In this document: positions 8,027 to 15,606 of the stretch, piece by piece
Position numbering within the stretch: position 1 is the stretch's first letter
Layout of the letters: the number at the start of each line of letters is the position of its first letter
Source: Verrucomicrobiaceae bacterium UBA7681
GTDB lineage: Bacteria > Verrucomicrobiota > Verrucomicrobiia > Verrucomicrobiales > Verrucomicrobiaceae
Reading direction: 5' to 3'
Assembly: GCA_002482965.1 (NCBI GenBank)
Contig: DLGZ01000053.1
Coordinates: forward strand, 125,909 to 145,798
Length of the DNA: 19,890 bases
The notes under the pieces: generated by a model
The model's input: only the letters and a program-made list of their open reading frames with translations
Databases searched by the model: none
What the model was told of the DNA's origin: nothing
Position numbers and translations under genes: made by a program

Positions 8027-9298
8027 TCACGGGAACAATCCGCGCATCTGCTTCGCTTCATGCACGCGCTGGATGCCCAGGCTTAGGGCGGCGAAGCGCA
8101 TGCTGACGTTGCGTTTGCGACTCAAGTTGAGAGTCTGCACGAAGGCCTGTTCAAGGATGCGGTAGAGCTTGCTCATCACCTCGCCCTCGTCCCAGAAGAA
8201 GCTCTGCAAATCCTGCACCCATTCGAAGTAGGAGACGATCACACCACCCGCATTGCAAAGGATGTCGGGAATCACGAAGATTTCAGGACGCTGGGAGATG
8301 ATGGCATCGGCCTCAGGCGTGGTCGGACCGTTCGCACCCTCGGCCAGAATACGGCACTGGATTTTCGCGGCGTTGTCACCGGTGATCTGACGCTCCAACG
8401 CGGCAGGGACCAGCACATCGCAAGGAGTGAGCAGCAGTTCCTCATTGGAGATCGCGTCCGCACCCTCGAATCCGACGATGCTCCGCGTTTTGGCCACATA
8501 CTCATCCAGTTTGGCCAGATCGATGCCGTTCGCATTGTGCAAACCGCCAAATGCATCGCTCACAGCGATCACCTTGAGGCCCATGCGGGACAACGAAGCG
8601 GCCGCCACGGCACCCACGTTGCCGTAGCCCTGGACCACCGCTGTCGCTCCCTGTGCGGTGATGCCCACGGTGTCCATGGCACGCGAAATCAAATAGGCCA
8701 CACCGCGACCGGTCGATTCACGACGGCCAAGCGAACCACCCAGGCTCACTGGTTTTCCCGTCACCACCGCCGGCACGCAGTGACCGGTTTGCAGAGAATA
8801 GGTGTCCATCATCCAGGCCATGGTCTGCTCGTTCGTGCCCATGTCCGGCGCAGGGATGTCGATCTGCGGGCCGATGAATGGGATCAGCTCCTGTGTGTAG
8901 CGCCGCGTCACACGCTCCAGTTCATTGAGCGAAAGCGACCGCGGATCGCAGGTCACGCCACCTTTGGCACCGCCATAAGGCAAGCCGGTGAGCGCACATT
9001 TCCAGCTCATCCACATGGCGAGCGCACCGACTTCGCCGAGCGTCACATCCGGATGAAAGCGCACGCCGCCCTTCGTAGGCCCCAGCGTGAGGTGATGCTG
9101 CACACGGTAGCCCATGAAGACAGTGGTGCTGCCGTCGTCCCGCCGAATGGGCATGGCCACGGTCACAGCGCGCTTGGGCATCTTCAGGCGGTCACGGGCG
9201 TTTTCAGGAATATCCAAAAAGTCGGCCACCAAATCGAACTGCTGGCAGGCCATGCGGAAAATCGGCGTATCATAAACTTGGGGAATCATGTTGCTCAT
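8027..9298 (-). CDS. gdhA: Glutamate dehydrogenase (Glu/Leu/Phe/Val dehydrogenase family)
   Basis: 423 residues from the ATG at 9298. It catalyses reversible oxidative deamination of glutamate to 2-oxoglutarate and ammonia. Visible signatures: GPTKGGVRFHP (73-83) and MSWKCALTGLPYGGAKGG (97-114) with substrate and catalytic Lys at 76, 100 and 112; PAPDMGT with the catalytic Asp at 152; a Rossmann motif GYGNVG in the C-terminal half; and AEGANGPTTPEAD. The length of about 420 suits the NAD-type RocG/GudB class better than the 450-residue NADPH class, but cofactor choice cannot be read with certainty. The open frame continues upstream to 9478, but that part is basic and Trp/Arg-rich, overlaps deoC and is not coding. 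A second ATG at residue 4 is equally possible. Other amino-acid dehydrogenases of the family are less likely. Confidence 0.92.
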   Translation of the reverse strand: MSNMIPQVYDTPIFRMACQQFDLVADFLDIPENARDRLKMPKRAVTVAMPIRRDDGSTTVFMGYRVQHHLTLGPTKGGVRFHPDVTLGEVGALAMWMSWKCALTGLPYGGAKGGVTCDPRSLSLNELERVTRRYTQELIPFIGPQIDIPAPDMGTNEQTMAWMMDTYSLQTGHCVPAVVTGKPVSLGGSLGRRESTGRGVAYLISRAMDTVGITAQGATAVVQGYGNVGAVAAASLSRMGLKVIAVSDAFGGLHNANGIDLAKLDEYVAKTRSIVGFEGADAISNEELLLTPCDVLVPAALERQITGDNAAKIQCRILAEGANGPTTPEADAIISQRPEIFVIPDILCNAGGVIVSYFEWVQDLQSFFWDEGEVMSKLYRILEQAFVQTLNLSRKRNVSMRFAALSLGIQRVHEAKQMRGLFP

Positions 9299-9322
9299 GG
9301 TGCAGAAGCATACGCGGGCCGA

Positions 9323-9344
9323 AGAATCTGCGAGTACAGATTCT
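9323..9344. promoter_or_regulatory. Perfect inverted repeat between gdhA and deoC
   Basis: AGAATCTG (9323-9330) and its exact reverse complement CAGATTCT (9337-9344) flank CGAGTA. The site is 25 bases upstream of the gdhA start and about 31 upstream of deoC. Two 8-base arms with a 6-base spacer have the form of a dimeric repressor or activator site. The bound protein is unknown. Confidence 0.5.
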
Positions 9345-9380
9345 GTCATTGTCAGCAACACTGACTCACATGTAAATGAC
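9345..9380. promoter_or_regulatory. Nested inverted repeats overlapping the deoC start
   Basis: GTCAG (9351-9355), CAACA and CTGAC (9361-9365) form a perfect 5-base dyad. An outer pair GTCATT (9345-9350) and AATGAC (9375-9380) encloses it. A TTGTCA at 9349-9354 with TGTAAA at 9371-9376 (16-base spacer) could be a promoter. It would put the transcript start near 9383-9385, at the second deoC ATG. All of this is by eye. Confidence 0.35.
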
Positions 9381-10323
9381 TGCCATGCCCGCCGCCAAAG
9401 CGCCCACCAGCCTCCGCCGCCTCTTCGATGAGATCGGCACCGTCGATCAAGTCGGCATTGAGGAGCGTGTGGCCACATTCACCACCCGCAGCCTCAAGAA
9501 GAAATCGAAGGTCTTCGGCCTGCGCCTTGCTGTTTCGATGGTCGATCTGACCACGCTCGAAGGCAAAGACACGCCCGGCAAAGTGGCCTCCCTGTGCCAA
9601 AAGGCGCTGTGCCCGCATGATGTGGGCGACATTCCACCCACTGCCGCTGTCTGTGTTTATCCTGCCATGGTGAAACACGCCCGGAAACACGTCGGCGGCA
9701 CTTCAGTCAAAATCGCCTCCGTCGCCACCGCCTTCCCGAGCGGCCAGGCCCCGCTCAAAACCCGCCTCGCCGAAGTCCGCGCCGCCGTGAAAGACGGTGC
9801 CGATGAAATCGACATGGTGATCAATCGTGGCGCTTTTCTCAGCGGAGAATTCGGCCGCATGCAGGATGAGATCGCCGCCGTGGTCGAAGCCTGCGGCCAA
9901 GCCACGCTCAAGGTGATTCTCGAAGTCAGCGAACTCGAAACTTACGACAACATCCGCGCCGCCAGCTTCCTCGCCATGCGAGTGATCCGCCCCGGCGACT
10001 TCATCAAAACCAGCACCGGCAAAACTTCGTCAAACGCCACCCTCGGCAACAATCAGGTCATGCTGGAAGCCATCCGCGACCACTTCCTCGCCACCGGCAT
10101 CCCCATCTCCATGAAACCCGCCGGCGGCATCCGCACGGCCAAGCAGGCGCTGCACTTCCTCATCGCAGTCAAAGAAACCCTCGGCGACGAATGGCTCAAC
10201 AACCGCCGCTACCGCTTCGGTGCCTCCGCGTTGCTCAATGACCTCGTGCGCCAGCTCGAAAAAGAACGCACGGGGGCTTATCAGGCCCCGTGGAATTTCA
10301 GCGAAGCCACCGAAGGTTATTAA
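9376..10323 (+). CDS. deoC: Deoxyribose-phosphate aldolase (DERA)
   Basis: 315 residues. It cleaves 2-deoxyribose 5-phosphate to glyceraldehyde 3-phosphate and acetaldehyde, the last step of deoxynucleoside catabolism. Active-site motifs: EIDMVIN with Asp146, FIKTSTGK with the Schiff-base Lys211, and KPAGGIR with the proton-relay Lys247. Length and wording, for instance the C-terminal LGDEWL and FGAS(A)LL segments, are closer to animal DERA (about 318 residues) than to the short bacterial DeoC of about 220-250 residues. It starts at 9376 or at a second ATG three codons on (9385). It leads a run with two aldehyde dehydrogenase-type genes; the first starts 13 bases after its stop. That pairing suggests acetaldehyde produced here is oxidised by the neighbour. 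Confidence 0.95.
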   Translation: MTAMPAAKAPTSLRRLFDEIGTVDQVGIEERVATFTTRSLKKKSKVFGLRLAVSMVDLTTLEGKDTPGKVASLCQKALCPHDVGDIPPTAAVCVYPAMVKHARKHVGGTSVKIASVATAFPSGQAPLKTRLAEVRAAVKDGADEIDMVINRGAFLSGEFGRMQDEIAAVVEACGQATLKVILEVSELETYDNIRAASFLAMRVIRPGDFIKTSTGKTSSNATLGNNQVMLEAIRDHFLATGIPISMKPAGGIRTAKQALHFLIAVKETLGDEWLNNRRYRFGASALLNDLVRQLEKERTGAYQAPWNFSEATEGY

Positions 10324-10336
10324 CCCACTCCGTTGC

Positions 10337-11821
10337 ATGCCCAAGACACTTTCTAAATCCAACCCGGCCCGTGAACTCGTCTTTGGCGATCTGTGGGAGT
10401 TTGATCCCGCACCGGAGACGGCGGACCCGAAATTGAAGCCGCGCTATGACCTTTTCATCAACGGGTCCTTCGTACCGCCGCGTGCTGGAAAATACTTCGC
10501 CACGATCAATCCGGCGCATGAAACGAAGATTGCCGACATCGCCTTGGCAGACGCTTCAGATGTGAACTCGGCGTGTATAGCTGCACAGAAGGCATTTGTG
10601 AGTGTCTGGGGCAAGATGCCGGGGAAGGAACGCGGGAAGTACCTGTACCGTATCGCACGGCTGCTGCAGGATCACGCACGTGAATTTGCCATCGCTGAGA
10701 CATTGGACGGCGGGAAGCCGATCAAAGAATCGCGCGATTTCGATGTGCCGATGGCGGCAGCGCATTTCTTTTATCATGCAGGCTGGGCGGACAAACTGGA
10801 GCATCTCGCGCCGGGCAGGCAGATCGCGCCGCATGGCGTGGTCGGGCAGGTCATTCCTTGGAACTTTCCGCTGCTCATGCTCGCGTGGAAAATCGCACCA
10901 GCGCTCGCGGCGGGGAATTGCGTGGTGTTGAAACCGGCGGAGTCCACGAGCATCACCGCGCTGAAGTTTGGCGAGATCTGCCAGGAGGCAGGCCTGCCGA
11001 ATGGCGTGGTCAACATTGTCAGCGGAGCCGCTGAAACAGGCGCGGCGGTGATCCAGCACCCGCTGACCATGAAGGTCGCCTTCACCGGAAGCACGGAGGT
11101 CGGGAAGAGCCTCATGCGCAGCCTCGCGGGCACGGACAAGAAGATGACGATGGAACTCGGCGGCAAGGCCGCGAACATCGTCTTTGATGACGCGCCGCTG
11201 GATCAGGCGGTGGAGGGCATCGTGAACGGCATCTTTTTCAATCAAGGCCACGTCTGCTGCGCTGGCTCCCGCCTGCTCGTACAGGAAAGCATTGCCGATG
11301 AAGTGCTGGCAAAACTGAAGCGCCGCATCGCCGTGCTGCGCGTGGGTGACCCGATGGACAAGAACACTGACCTCGGCGCGATCAACAGCCGCGAGCAGCT
11401 CGCGAAAATCACCGACCTCGTCCAAATCGGTGTCGCGGAAGGCGCGGAGAAATACGACAACGGCTGCAAGCTGCCCGCCAAAGGCTTCTTCTTCCGCCCG
11501 ACGATTTTCACCAACGTCAGCATGAGCCACCGCATCGCCCGCGAAGAAATCTTCGGCCCCGTGCTGAGCATCCTCACCTTCCGCACGCCCGAAGAAGCCA
11601 TCGAAAAAGCCAACAACACCCCGTACGGCCTCAGCGCCGGGGTCTGGACCGACAAAGGCAGCCGCATCCTCAAGATGAGCACTCTCATCAAAGCCGGCGT
11701 CGTCTGGGCCAACACCTACAATAAGTTTGATCCCACCAGCCCCTTCGGTGGCTACAAAGAGAGCGGCTTCGGACGCGAGGGTGGGAAACAGGGACTGCTC
11801 GACTATCTCATGGTGGATTGA
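10337..11821 (+). CDS. NAD(P)-dependent aldehyde dehydrogenase, full-length
   Basis: 494 residues. It oxidises aldehydes to acids through a Cys thiohemiacetal. Motifs: PWNF (174-177) with the oxyanion Asn176; VLKPAE (197-202); FTGSTEVGK (249-257) for the cofactor; MELGGKAAN with general-base Glu273; GHVCCAGSR (304-312) with catalytic Cys307, where the usual GQ is GH; and EEIFGPVLS near the C-terminus. The upstream open frame to 10220 overlaps deoC and is not coding; the start at 10337 follows the deoC stop by 13 bases. Given deoC, acetaldehyde is the likely substrate, but this is inference. Together with the next gene it matches the N-terminal domain of ALDH16. Hence it may act as one half of a hetero-complex. 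Confidence 0.93.
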   Translation: MPKTLSKSNPARELVFGDLWEFDPAPETADPKLKPRYDLFINGSFVPPRAGKYFATINPAHETKIADIALADASDVNSACIAAQKAFVSVWGKMPGKERGKYLYRIARLLQDHAREFAIAETLDGGKPIKESRDFDVPMAAAHFFYHAGWADKLEHLAPGRQIAPHGVVGQVIPWNFPLLMLAWKIAPALAAGNCVVLKPAESTSITALKFGEICQEAGLPNGVVNIVSGAAETGAAVIQHPLTMKVAFTGSTEVGKSLMRSLAGTDKKMTMELGGKAANIVFDDAPLDQAVEGIVNGIFFNQGHVCCAGSRLLVQESIADEVLAKLKRRIAVLRVGDPMDKNTDLGAINSREQLAKITDLVQIGVAEGAEKYDNGCKLPAKGFFFRPTIFTNVSMSHRIAREEIFGPVLSILTFRTPEEAIEKANNTPYGLSAGVWTDKGSRILKMSTLIKAGVVWANTYNKFDPTSPFGGYKESGFGREGGKQGLLDYLMVD

Positions 11822-11855
11822 GACGCAGCCTTCATCAATTTCATCCCTTCCCTTC

Positions 11856-12722
11856 ATGACCCGAATCAACATATCCAAGACCCCCAAATGCTATGTCGGC
11901 GGCGCCTTTATCCGCAGTGAAAGCGGACGCGTAACAGCACTGCATGATGCCTCCGGGGCGTTCTTTGCCAACATCCCGCAATGCACACGCAAGGACCTGC
12001 GCAATGCGGTCGAAGCCGCGGCGAAAGCGGGACCGGGCTGGGCGAAGCGTTCGGCCTTCAATCGTGGGCAGATTTTGTACCGCCTAGCGGAAATGATGGA
12101 AGCACGCAGCAGCGAGCTGGCCGAAGCGGTGGCGCTGGGTGGAGCTTCGAAAGCTGATGCCTCGCGTGAAGTCGCCGCCAGCATCGAGCGCGTGGTGCAT
12201 TACGCCGGCTGGACGGACAAATACGAGCAGATCCTCGGCAGCGTGAACCCCGTGGCTTCGGCGCACTTCAATTTCACCGTAACCGAGCCGATGGGCATCA
12301 TCGGCGTCATCGCACCCGATGATTCGCCACTGCTGGCGCTGGTTTCCTTGATCCTGCCCGCCATCACGAGCGGCAACTGCGTTGTGGCACTCGCAAGCGG
12401 CACGCAGCCCTACCCCAGCATCCTGCTGGGTGAAATGCTGGCCACCAGCGATCTCCCCGGTGGCGTGGTGAACCTGCTCACCGGCCTGCGTAGCGAGATG
12501 GTGCCGACGTTTGCCACGCACGAGCACCTCCGTGCGCTCAACGGTGTGGTGAACGCCGCAGACCGCAAGACGCTGAAACTCGGTGCGGCAGAAAGTGTGA
12601 AACGTGTGCACCTGCTGAAGGCCGAGGAACCTATCGACTGGTTCGCCGACAAAAAGCAGGGCGTGGAAGAAATTCGGGCGCTGATCGAGTTCAAGACCAC
12701 GTGGCATCCGGTGGGCGCTTGA
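11856..12722 (+). CDS. Half-length aldehyde dehydrogenase homologue without catalytic domain (ALDH16 C-terminal-domain-like)
   Basis: 288 residues. It matches the N-terminal cofactor-binding half of aldehyde dehydrogenases: YVGGAFIRSESG (13-24), a helical region to about 125, then TVTEPMGIIGVIAPDDSPLL (141-160) and LPGGVVNLLTG (200-210). The position normally holding PWNFP reads APDDSP (153-158). The KPA motif is ALASG (178-182). The protein ends without the ELGG glutamate, the active-site Cys or the oligomerisation tail. It is in frame, with an ordinary stop and no trace of the missing half before the next gene, so it looks like a maintained pseudoenzyme. Its size and position after a complete dehydrogenase equal the degenerate second domain of ALDH16. 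The open frame upstream to 11727 overlaps the previous gene and is rejected; the chosen start is 34 bases after that gene's stop. Confidence 0.85.
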   Translation: MTRINISKTPKCYVGGAFIRSESGRVTALHDASGAFFANIPQCTRKDLRNAVEAAAKAGPGWAKRSAFNRGQILYRLAEMMEARSSELAEAVALGGASKADASREVAASIERVVHYAGWTDKYEQILGSVNPVASAHFNFTVTEPMGIIGVIAPDDSPLLALVSLILPAITSGNCVVALASGTQPYPSILLGEMLATSDLPGGVVNLLTGLRSEMVPTFATHEHLRALNGVVNAADRKTLKLGAAESVKRVHLLKAEEPIDWFADKKQGVEEIRALIEFKTTWHPVGA

Positions 12723-12761
12723 AGTTGCTCTCCTGTTCTTGCGCGTCAAAATAGCGGCTCC

Positions 12762-14237
12762 ATGACCGCCTACCAATCTCTCTGCGAAGTTGTTTCTGAA
12801 ATCGCCCTCCTCTCCTCCACGGAAGCGGTGCTGGGCTGGGACCAGGAGACGTACATGCCAGCGCATGCGCTGGATCACCGGGCGCGGCAGCTTTCCTACA
12901 TCATGGGAAAAGCTCATGGGCTGCTCACTTCGAAGAAAACTCTGAAGCTGCTGGAGCGCGCTGAAGCAGAAATGCCGGAAGACGCGACGCAGGCGGCAAA
13001 CGTGCATGGTCTGCGGCGGGACATCAACCGGGCGACGAAGCTGCCGCAAAAGCTGGTGGAGGAGGAAACCAATGTGTGTGCTCATGCGAAGGCGGCGTGG
13101 GCGGAGGCTCGGGAGAAATCGGATTTCGTGATGTTTGCCCCGCATCTGGAGAAGGTGCTGGCCATCGCACGCAAGAAGGCGGATTTGTTTGGCTACGACG
13201 ACGAGCCGTATGATGCGCTGCTGGACCTTTACGAACGCGGTGCCAAGACGCGTGAAGTGGCGACACTGTTTGAGAAACTGCGCCCGCAACTGGCGGAGAT
13301 CGCCCGCGAGGCAGTGGCAAAATCAGACAAGGTCAAACCGGGCGCGCTCAAGGGCCGTTATCCCATCGAGAAACAGCAGATTTTGAACCGCGAAATCGCG
13401 GAGAATCTGGGGTTTGATTTTGAGGCGGGACGCATCGACACGACGGCGCATCCTTTCTGCACCACTCTGGGGCCGGGCGATGTGCGCCTGACGACGCGCT
13501 ACGATGAAAAAGATTTCCTATCTTCGCTCTTCGGCGTGATGCACGAGGCCGGGCACGGCTTGTACGAACAAGGTCTGCCAGGGCTGGACTACGGCCTTCC
13601 GAGCGGCAGCGCGGCGTCACTGGGCATCCACGAGTCACAGAGCCGCCTGTGGGAGAATCACGTGGGCCGCAGCCGCACGTTCTGGGAAAAGTGGCTGCCC
13701 CGCGCGCAGGAACTCTTCCCGCATCTGCGCAAAGTGAAGCTGGATGTCTTCATGAAAGAAATGCTGCGCAGCGAATTCAGCTTCATTCGCGTGGAGGCCG
13801 ACGAGGCGACGTATGATCTTCACATCCTGCTGCGCTTTGGCATCGAACGCCGCCTTGTGAAGGGTGAGCTGGGCGTGCATGACGTGCCCAAGGTCTGGAA
13901 CGAAGAATATCGCGAACTGTTTGGCATGACGCCGCCGGATGACCGCCGGGGCTGTTTGCAGGACATTCACTGGAGCATGGGAGGACTGGGGTATTTCGCG
14001 ACCTACACGCTGGGGAATCTCAATGCCGCCCAGCTTTTCGCGACGGCAAAGAAGCAGCGGAAGATCGCGACAGCGCTGGAGAAATGCGACTACGCACCGC
14101 TGCTGCAGTGGCTGCGTGTCAACGTGCACAGCAAAGGTGCTGCCTTGCTTCCTCAGGAGATCATCACGCAGGCCACGGGCAAACCGACGGATGCGAAATG
14201 GCACATCAAACACCTGCAGGAGCGGTACGTTGGCTAG
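12762..14237 (+). CDS. Carboxypeptidase Taq-type metallopeptidase (family M32)
   Basis: 491 residues, the usual length for M32. It removes C-terminal amino acids from peptides in the cytoplasm using one divalent metal ion. All family motifs are visible in order: HPF (230-232), DVRLT (240-244), HEAGH (261-265) with the two metal-binding His and the catalytic Glu, HESQSRLWEN (290-299) containing the third ligand Glu, a VEADEATYDLH segment, and GCLQDIHW near residue 400. The N-terminus with GWDQETYMP is also typical. No signal peptide is present. It lies 39 bases after the half-length dehydrogenase on the same strand and may be cotranscribed, though no functional link is apparent. Its stop codon overlaps the stop of the opposing sigma factor gene by 3 bases, within CTAG at 14234-14237. 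Confidence 0.93.
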   Translation: MTAYQSLCEVVSEIALLSSTEAVLGWDQETYMPAHALDHRARQLSYIMGKAHGLLTSKKTLKLLERAEAEMPEDATQAANVHGLRRDINRATKLPQKLVEEETNVCAHAKAAWAEAREKSDFVMFAPHLEKVLAIARKKADLFGYDDEPYDALLDLYERGAKTREVATLFEKLRPQLAEIAREAVAKSDKVKPGALKGRYPIEKQQILNREIAENLGFDFEAGRIDTTAHPFCTTLGPGDVRLTTRYDEKDFLSSLFGVMHEAGHGLYEQGLPGLDYGLPSGSAASLGIHESQSRLWENHVGRSRTFWEKWLPRAQELFPHLRKVKLDVFMKEMLRSEFSFIRVEADEATYDLHILLRFGIERRLVKGELGVHDVPKVWNEEYRELFGMTPPDDRRGCLQDIHWSMGGLGYFATYTLGNLNAAQLFATAKKQRKIATALEKCDYAPLLQWLRVNVHSKGAALLPQEIITQATGKPTDAKWHIKHLQERYVG

Positions 14238-14806
14238 GAGCTGAGGTGATCGGCGAGCAGTTCACGAAGAATCTTGCGGGCGCGGTAAAGCCGGAGCTCG
14301 ACTGCTTTTTCGCTGGTATCCTGCACCCGGGCAATCTCGCGGTGGCTCATCCCGTGCCAGGTGGCGAGAATGAGCACCTCACGCAGTTCCTGCGCGAGTT
14401 TTGCGACGGCAGTTTGCACGGCAATCAGGCGCTCGTTGGCGATGGCCTGCTCATCAGGAGAGGCGTGGGCCGCAGCGAGGGGCATGTTTGAAAGGTTCTC
14501 ATGCTCCATGAGGGTTTCCGGATGCCGACCGCGCCAGCGAGCATGATTACGGGCGAGATTCGTGGCGATGGCGAATAGCCATGTGGAAAATTTATGTGAC
14601 CTGCTAAACCTGTACCGGTGCTGGTAAACGCGAACGAAGGTTTCTTGAGCGAGATCAGCCGCCGTCGCAGCATTGCTCGTGAGGCGTGTGAGATAGGCGA
14701 TTAATGGCTTGCTCCAGACGTCCATGAGACGGTTCAAGGCCAACTCTTCGCCTCCCGCGAGACTACGCATCCATTCGATGTCGAGGTCGTCCCGGGCAAG
14801 TGTCAT
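14234..14806 (-). CDS. ECF sigma factor (CnrH-like position)
   Basis: 190 residues. Sigma region 2 spans about 25-94, with DLAQETFVRVYQH (51-63) and FSTWLFAIATNLARNHAR (73-90). Region 4 spans about 130-185, with a helix-turn-helix around MSHREIARVQDTSEKAVELRL (153-173). It lacks region 3 and extra C-terminal domains, so it is an extracytoplasmic-function sigma factor that would redirect RNA polymerase when its anti-sigma lets go. Its ATG overlaps the stop of the upstream sensor gene (ATGA at 14803-14806), so the two are translationally coupled. It is last in a three-gene set whose order and sizes match cnrY-cnrX-cnrH (CnrH is 191 residues). Its target promoters are unknown; a candidate lies at 15897-15923. 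Confidence 0.93.
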   Translation of the reverse strand: MTLARDDLDIEWMRSLAGGEELALNRLMDVWSKPLIAYLTRLTSNAATAADLAQETFVRVYQHRYRFSRSHKFSTWLFAIATNLARNHARWRGRHPETLMEHENLSNMPLAAAHASPDEQAIANERLIAVQTAVAKLAQELREVLILATWHGMSHREIARVQDTSEKAVELRLYRARKILRELLADHLSS

Positions 14807-15279
14807 CGGCGGAGACTGGAGGAGAGACGCCGATCATGCTCGCGACGCTGCTGGTCGAGAATGGGCAGGAAATCGTTCAGAAAGCGCTTTCCCTCCTCTT
14901 GAGGCATCAGCCTGGCCACATGCCTAAGATGGTCAGCGGCGGCCTTTTCGCAGTCGTCGCAGATGGCCTGATCTCGGCTGAGCTGGGCATCGTGTTCTCC
15001 AGCAGGACGGCCACGTTGACGGGCACGACGGAGGAGTGGACGATCAGCCTCATTGATCTGGCTGCACATCTTATCGCAGTGCTTGAAGTAGTCGCGGTGC
15101 AGGGCGCTGACGCTCTCGAAGGTTGCGGAATCGAGGTTGTACTCTTCCTTCAGCCAGCTCAAGCCCAACTCGCGGGGAGAGTCCCGCGGGCGGAGGCTTT
15201 CACGGGTGATCCACAGGGCAACAGAAGCCAGCAAAGCAGTGAGGAGCGTGAAGCCTATGATTCTGCGGACTGGCGTCAT
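14803..15279 (-). CDS. Periplasmic metal-sensor-like protein (CnrX/Spy-like, heavy-metal resistance family)
   Basis: 158 residues. Residues 7-24 are an uncleaved hydrophobic anchor; the rest is periplasmic and mostly helical. Potential metal ligands cluster in two places: H61, H67, C68, M71 and C72 (HCDKMC) in one helix, and C107, C110 (CDDC), H117, H120 and M125 in another. This helical-hairpin layout with His and Met ligands fits the CnrX/ZraP/Spy type. CnrX senses Ni and Co through His, Glu and Met; the paired CxxxC and CxxC here are extra and could bind a thiophilic metal or form disulfides. By analogy it would bind a small membrane anti-sigma and release it on metal binding. ATGA overlaps join it to both neighbours (15276-15279 and 14803-14806). 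Confidence 0.85.
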   Translation of the reverse strand: MTPVRRIIGFTLLTALLASVALWITRESLRPRDSPRELGLSWLKEEYNLDSATFESVSALHRDYFKHCDKMCSQINEADRPLLRRARQRGRPAGEHDAQLSRDQAICDDCEKAAADHLRHVARLMPQEEGKRFLNDFLPILDQQRREHDRRLSSSLRR

Positions 15280-15587
15280 GGCATCCCAAGGCTGAGGTGA
15301 TTTGAGTCGAACGGACTGATAGAAGTAAGATAGGCGTCATGAGGATTCAAAGCCTGGGGCGGGTGCGTTATGCCCCAAACAACGGCAAGAAACACGGCTG
15401 CCGTCATGACGACAATTTCCCGTTTGGGTTGCAGCAACCACCAAGAAAAGCGCTCGATCAATCCAGGATTGATCGTCTCGGCCGCGATGCGCCGCCAGAC
15501 TTCACGACGGAAGTCTGGCGGTGTTTCCACCTGAGGCTGCCATTCAGCAAGGAGATCATCTAGAAGATCCGGATTGTCGTTGTGCAT
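15276..15587 (-). CDS. Small single-span membrane protein, probable anti-sigma factor (CnrY-like position)
   Basis: 103 residues. The N-terminal 55 residues are charged and probably cytosolic, with an acidic-leucine LLDDLLAEW stretch (8-16) and an amphipathic WRRIAAE helix. Residues about 58-74 are one membrane segment, followed by about 29 periplasmic residues. This matches the topology and size of CnrY (95 residues), which holds CnrH with its short cytosolic part. There is no zinc-binding HxxxCxxC anti-sigma motif. The assignment rests on position (first of three overlapping genes ending in a sigma factor) and topology, not on sequence identity. The start lies 28 bases after a run of nine C on the coding strand, and no Shine-Dalgarno is visible. 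Confidence 0.75.
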   Translation of the reverse strand: MHNDNPDLLDDLLAEWQPQVETPPDFRREVWRRIAAETINPGLIERFSWWLLQPKREIVVMTAAVFLAVVWGITHPPQALNPHDAYLTSISPFDSNHLSLGMP

Positions 15588-15606
15588 GGCGGCGCGGTGT
15601 GGTTCT

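Noticed and set aside
9299..9478. N-terminal extension of the glutamate dehydrogenase
   Set aside because: 60 basic and Trp/Arg-rich residues overlapping deoC; the family begins near the ATG at 9298.
10556..11887. 443-residue minus-strand open frame opposite the aldehyde dehydrogenase
   Set aside because: Shadow frame rich in His/Arg/Asp with no family signature.
11856..12722. Half-length aldehyde dehydrogenase as a decaying pseudogene
   Set aside because: The frame is intact, codon use is normal and no remnant of the missing half follows. Size and position fit an ALDH16 second domain, so a maintained gene is more likely.
12084..13289. 401-residue minus-strand open frame spanning the half-length ALDH and M32 genes
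   Set aside because: Crosses two well-supported plus-strand genes and shows no domain.
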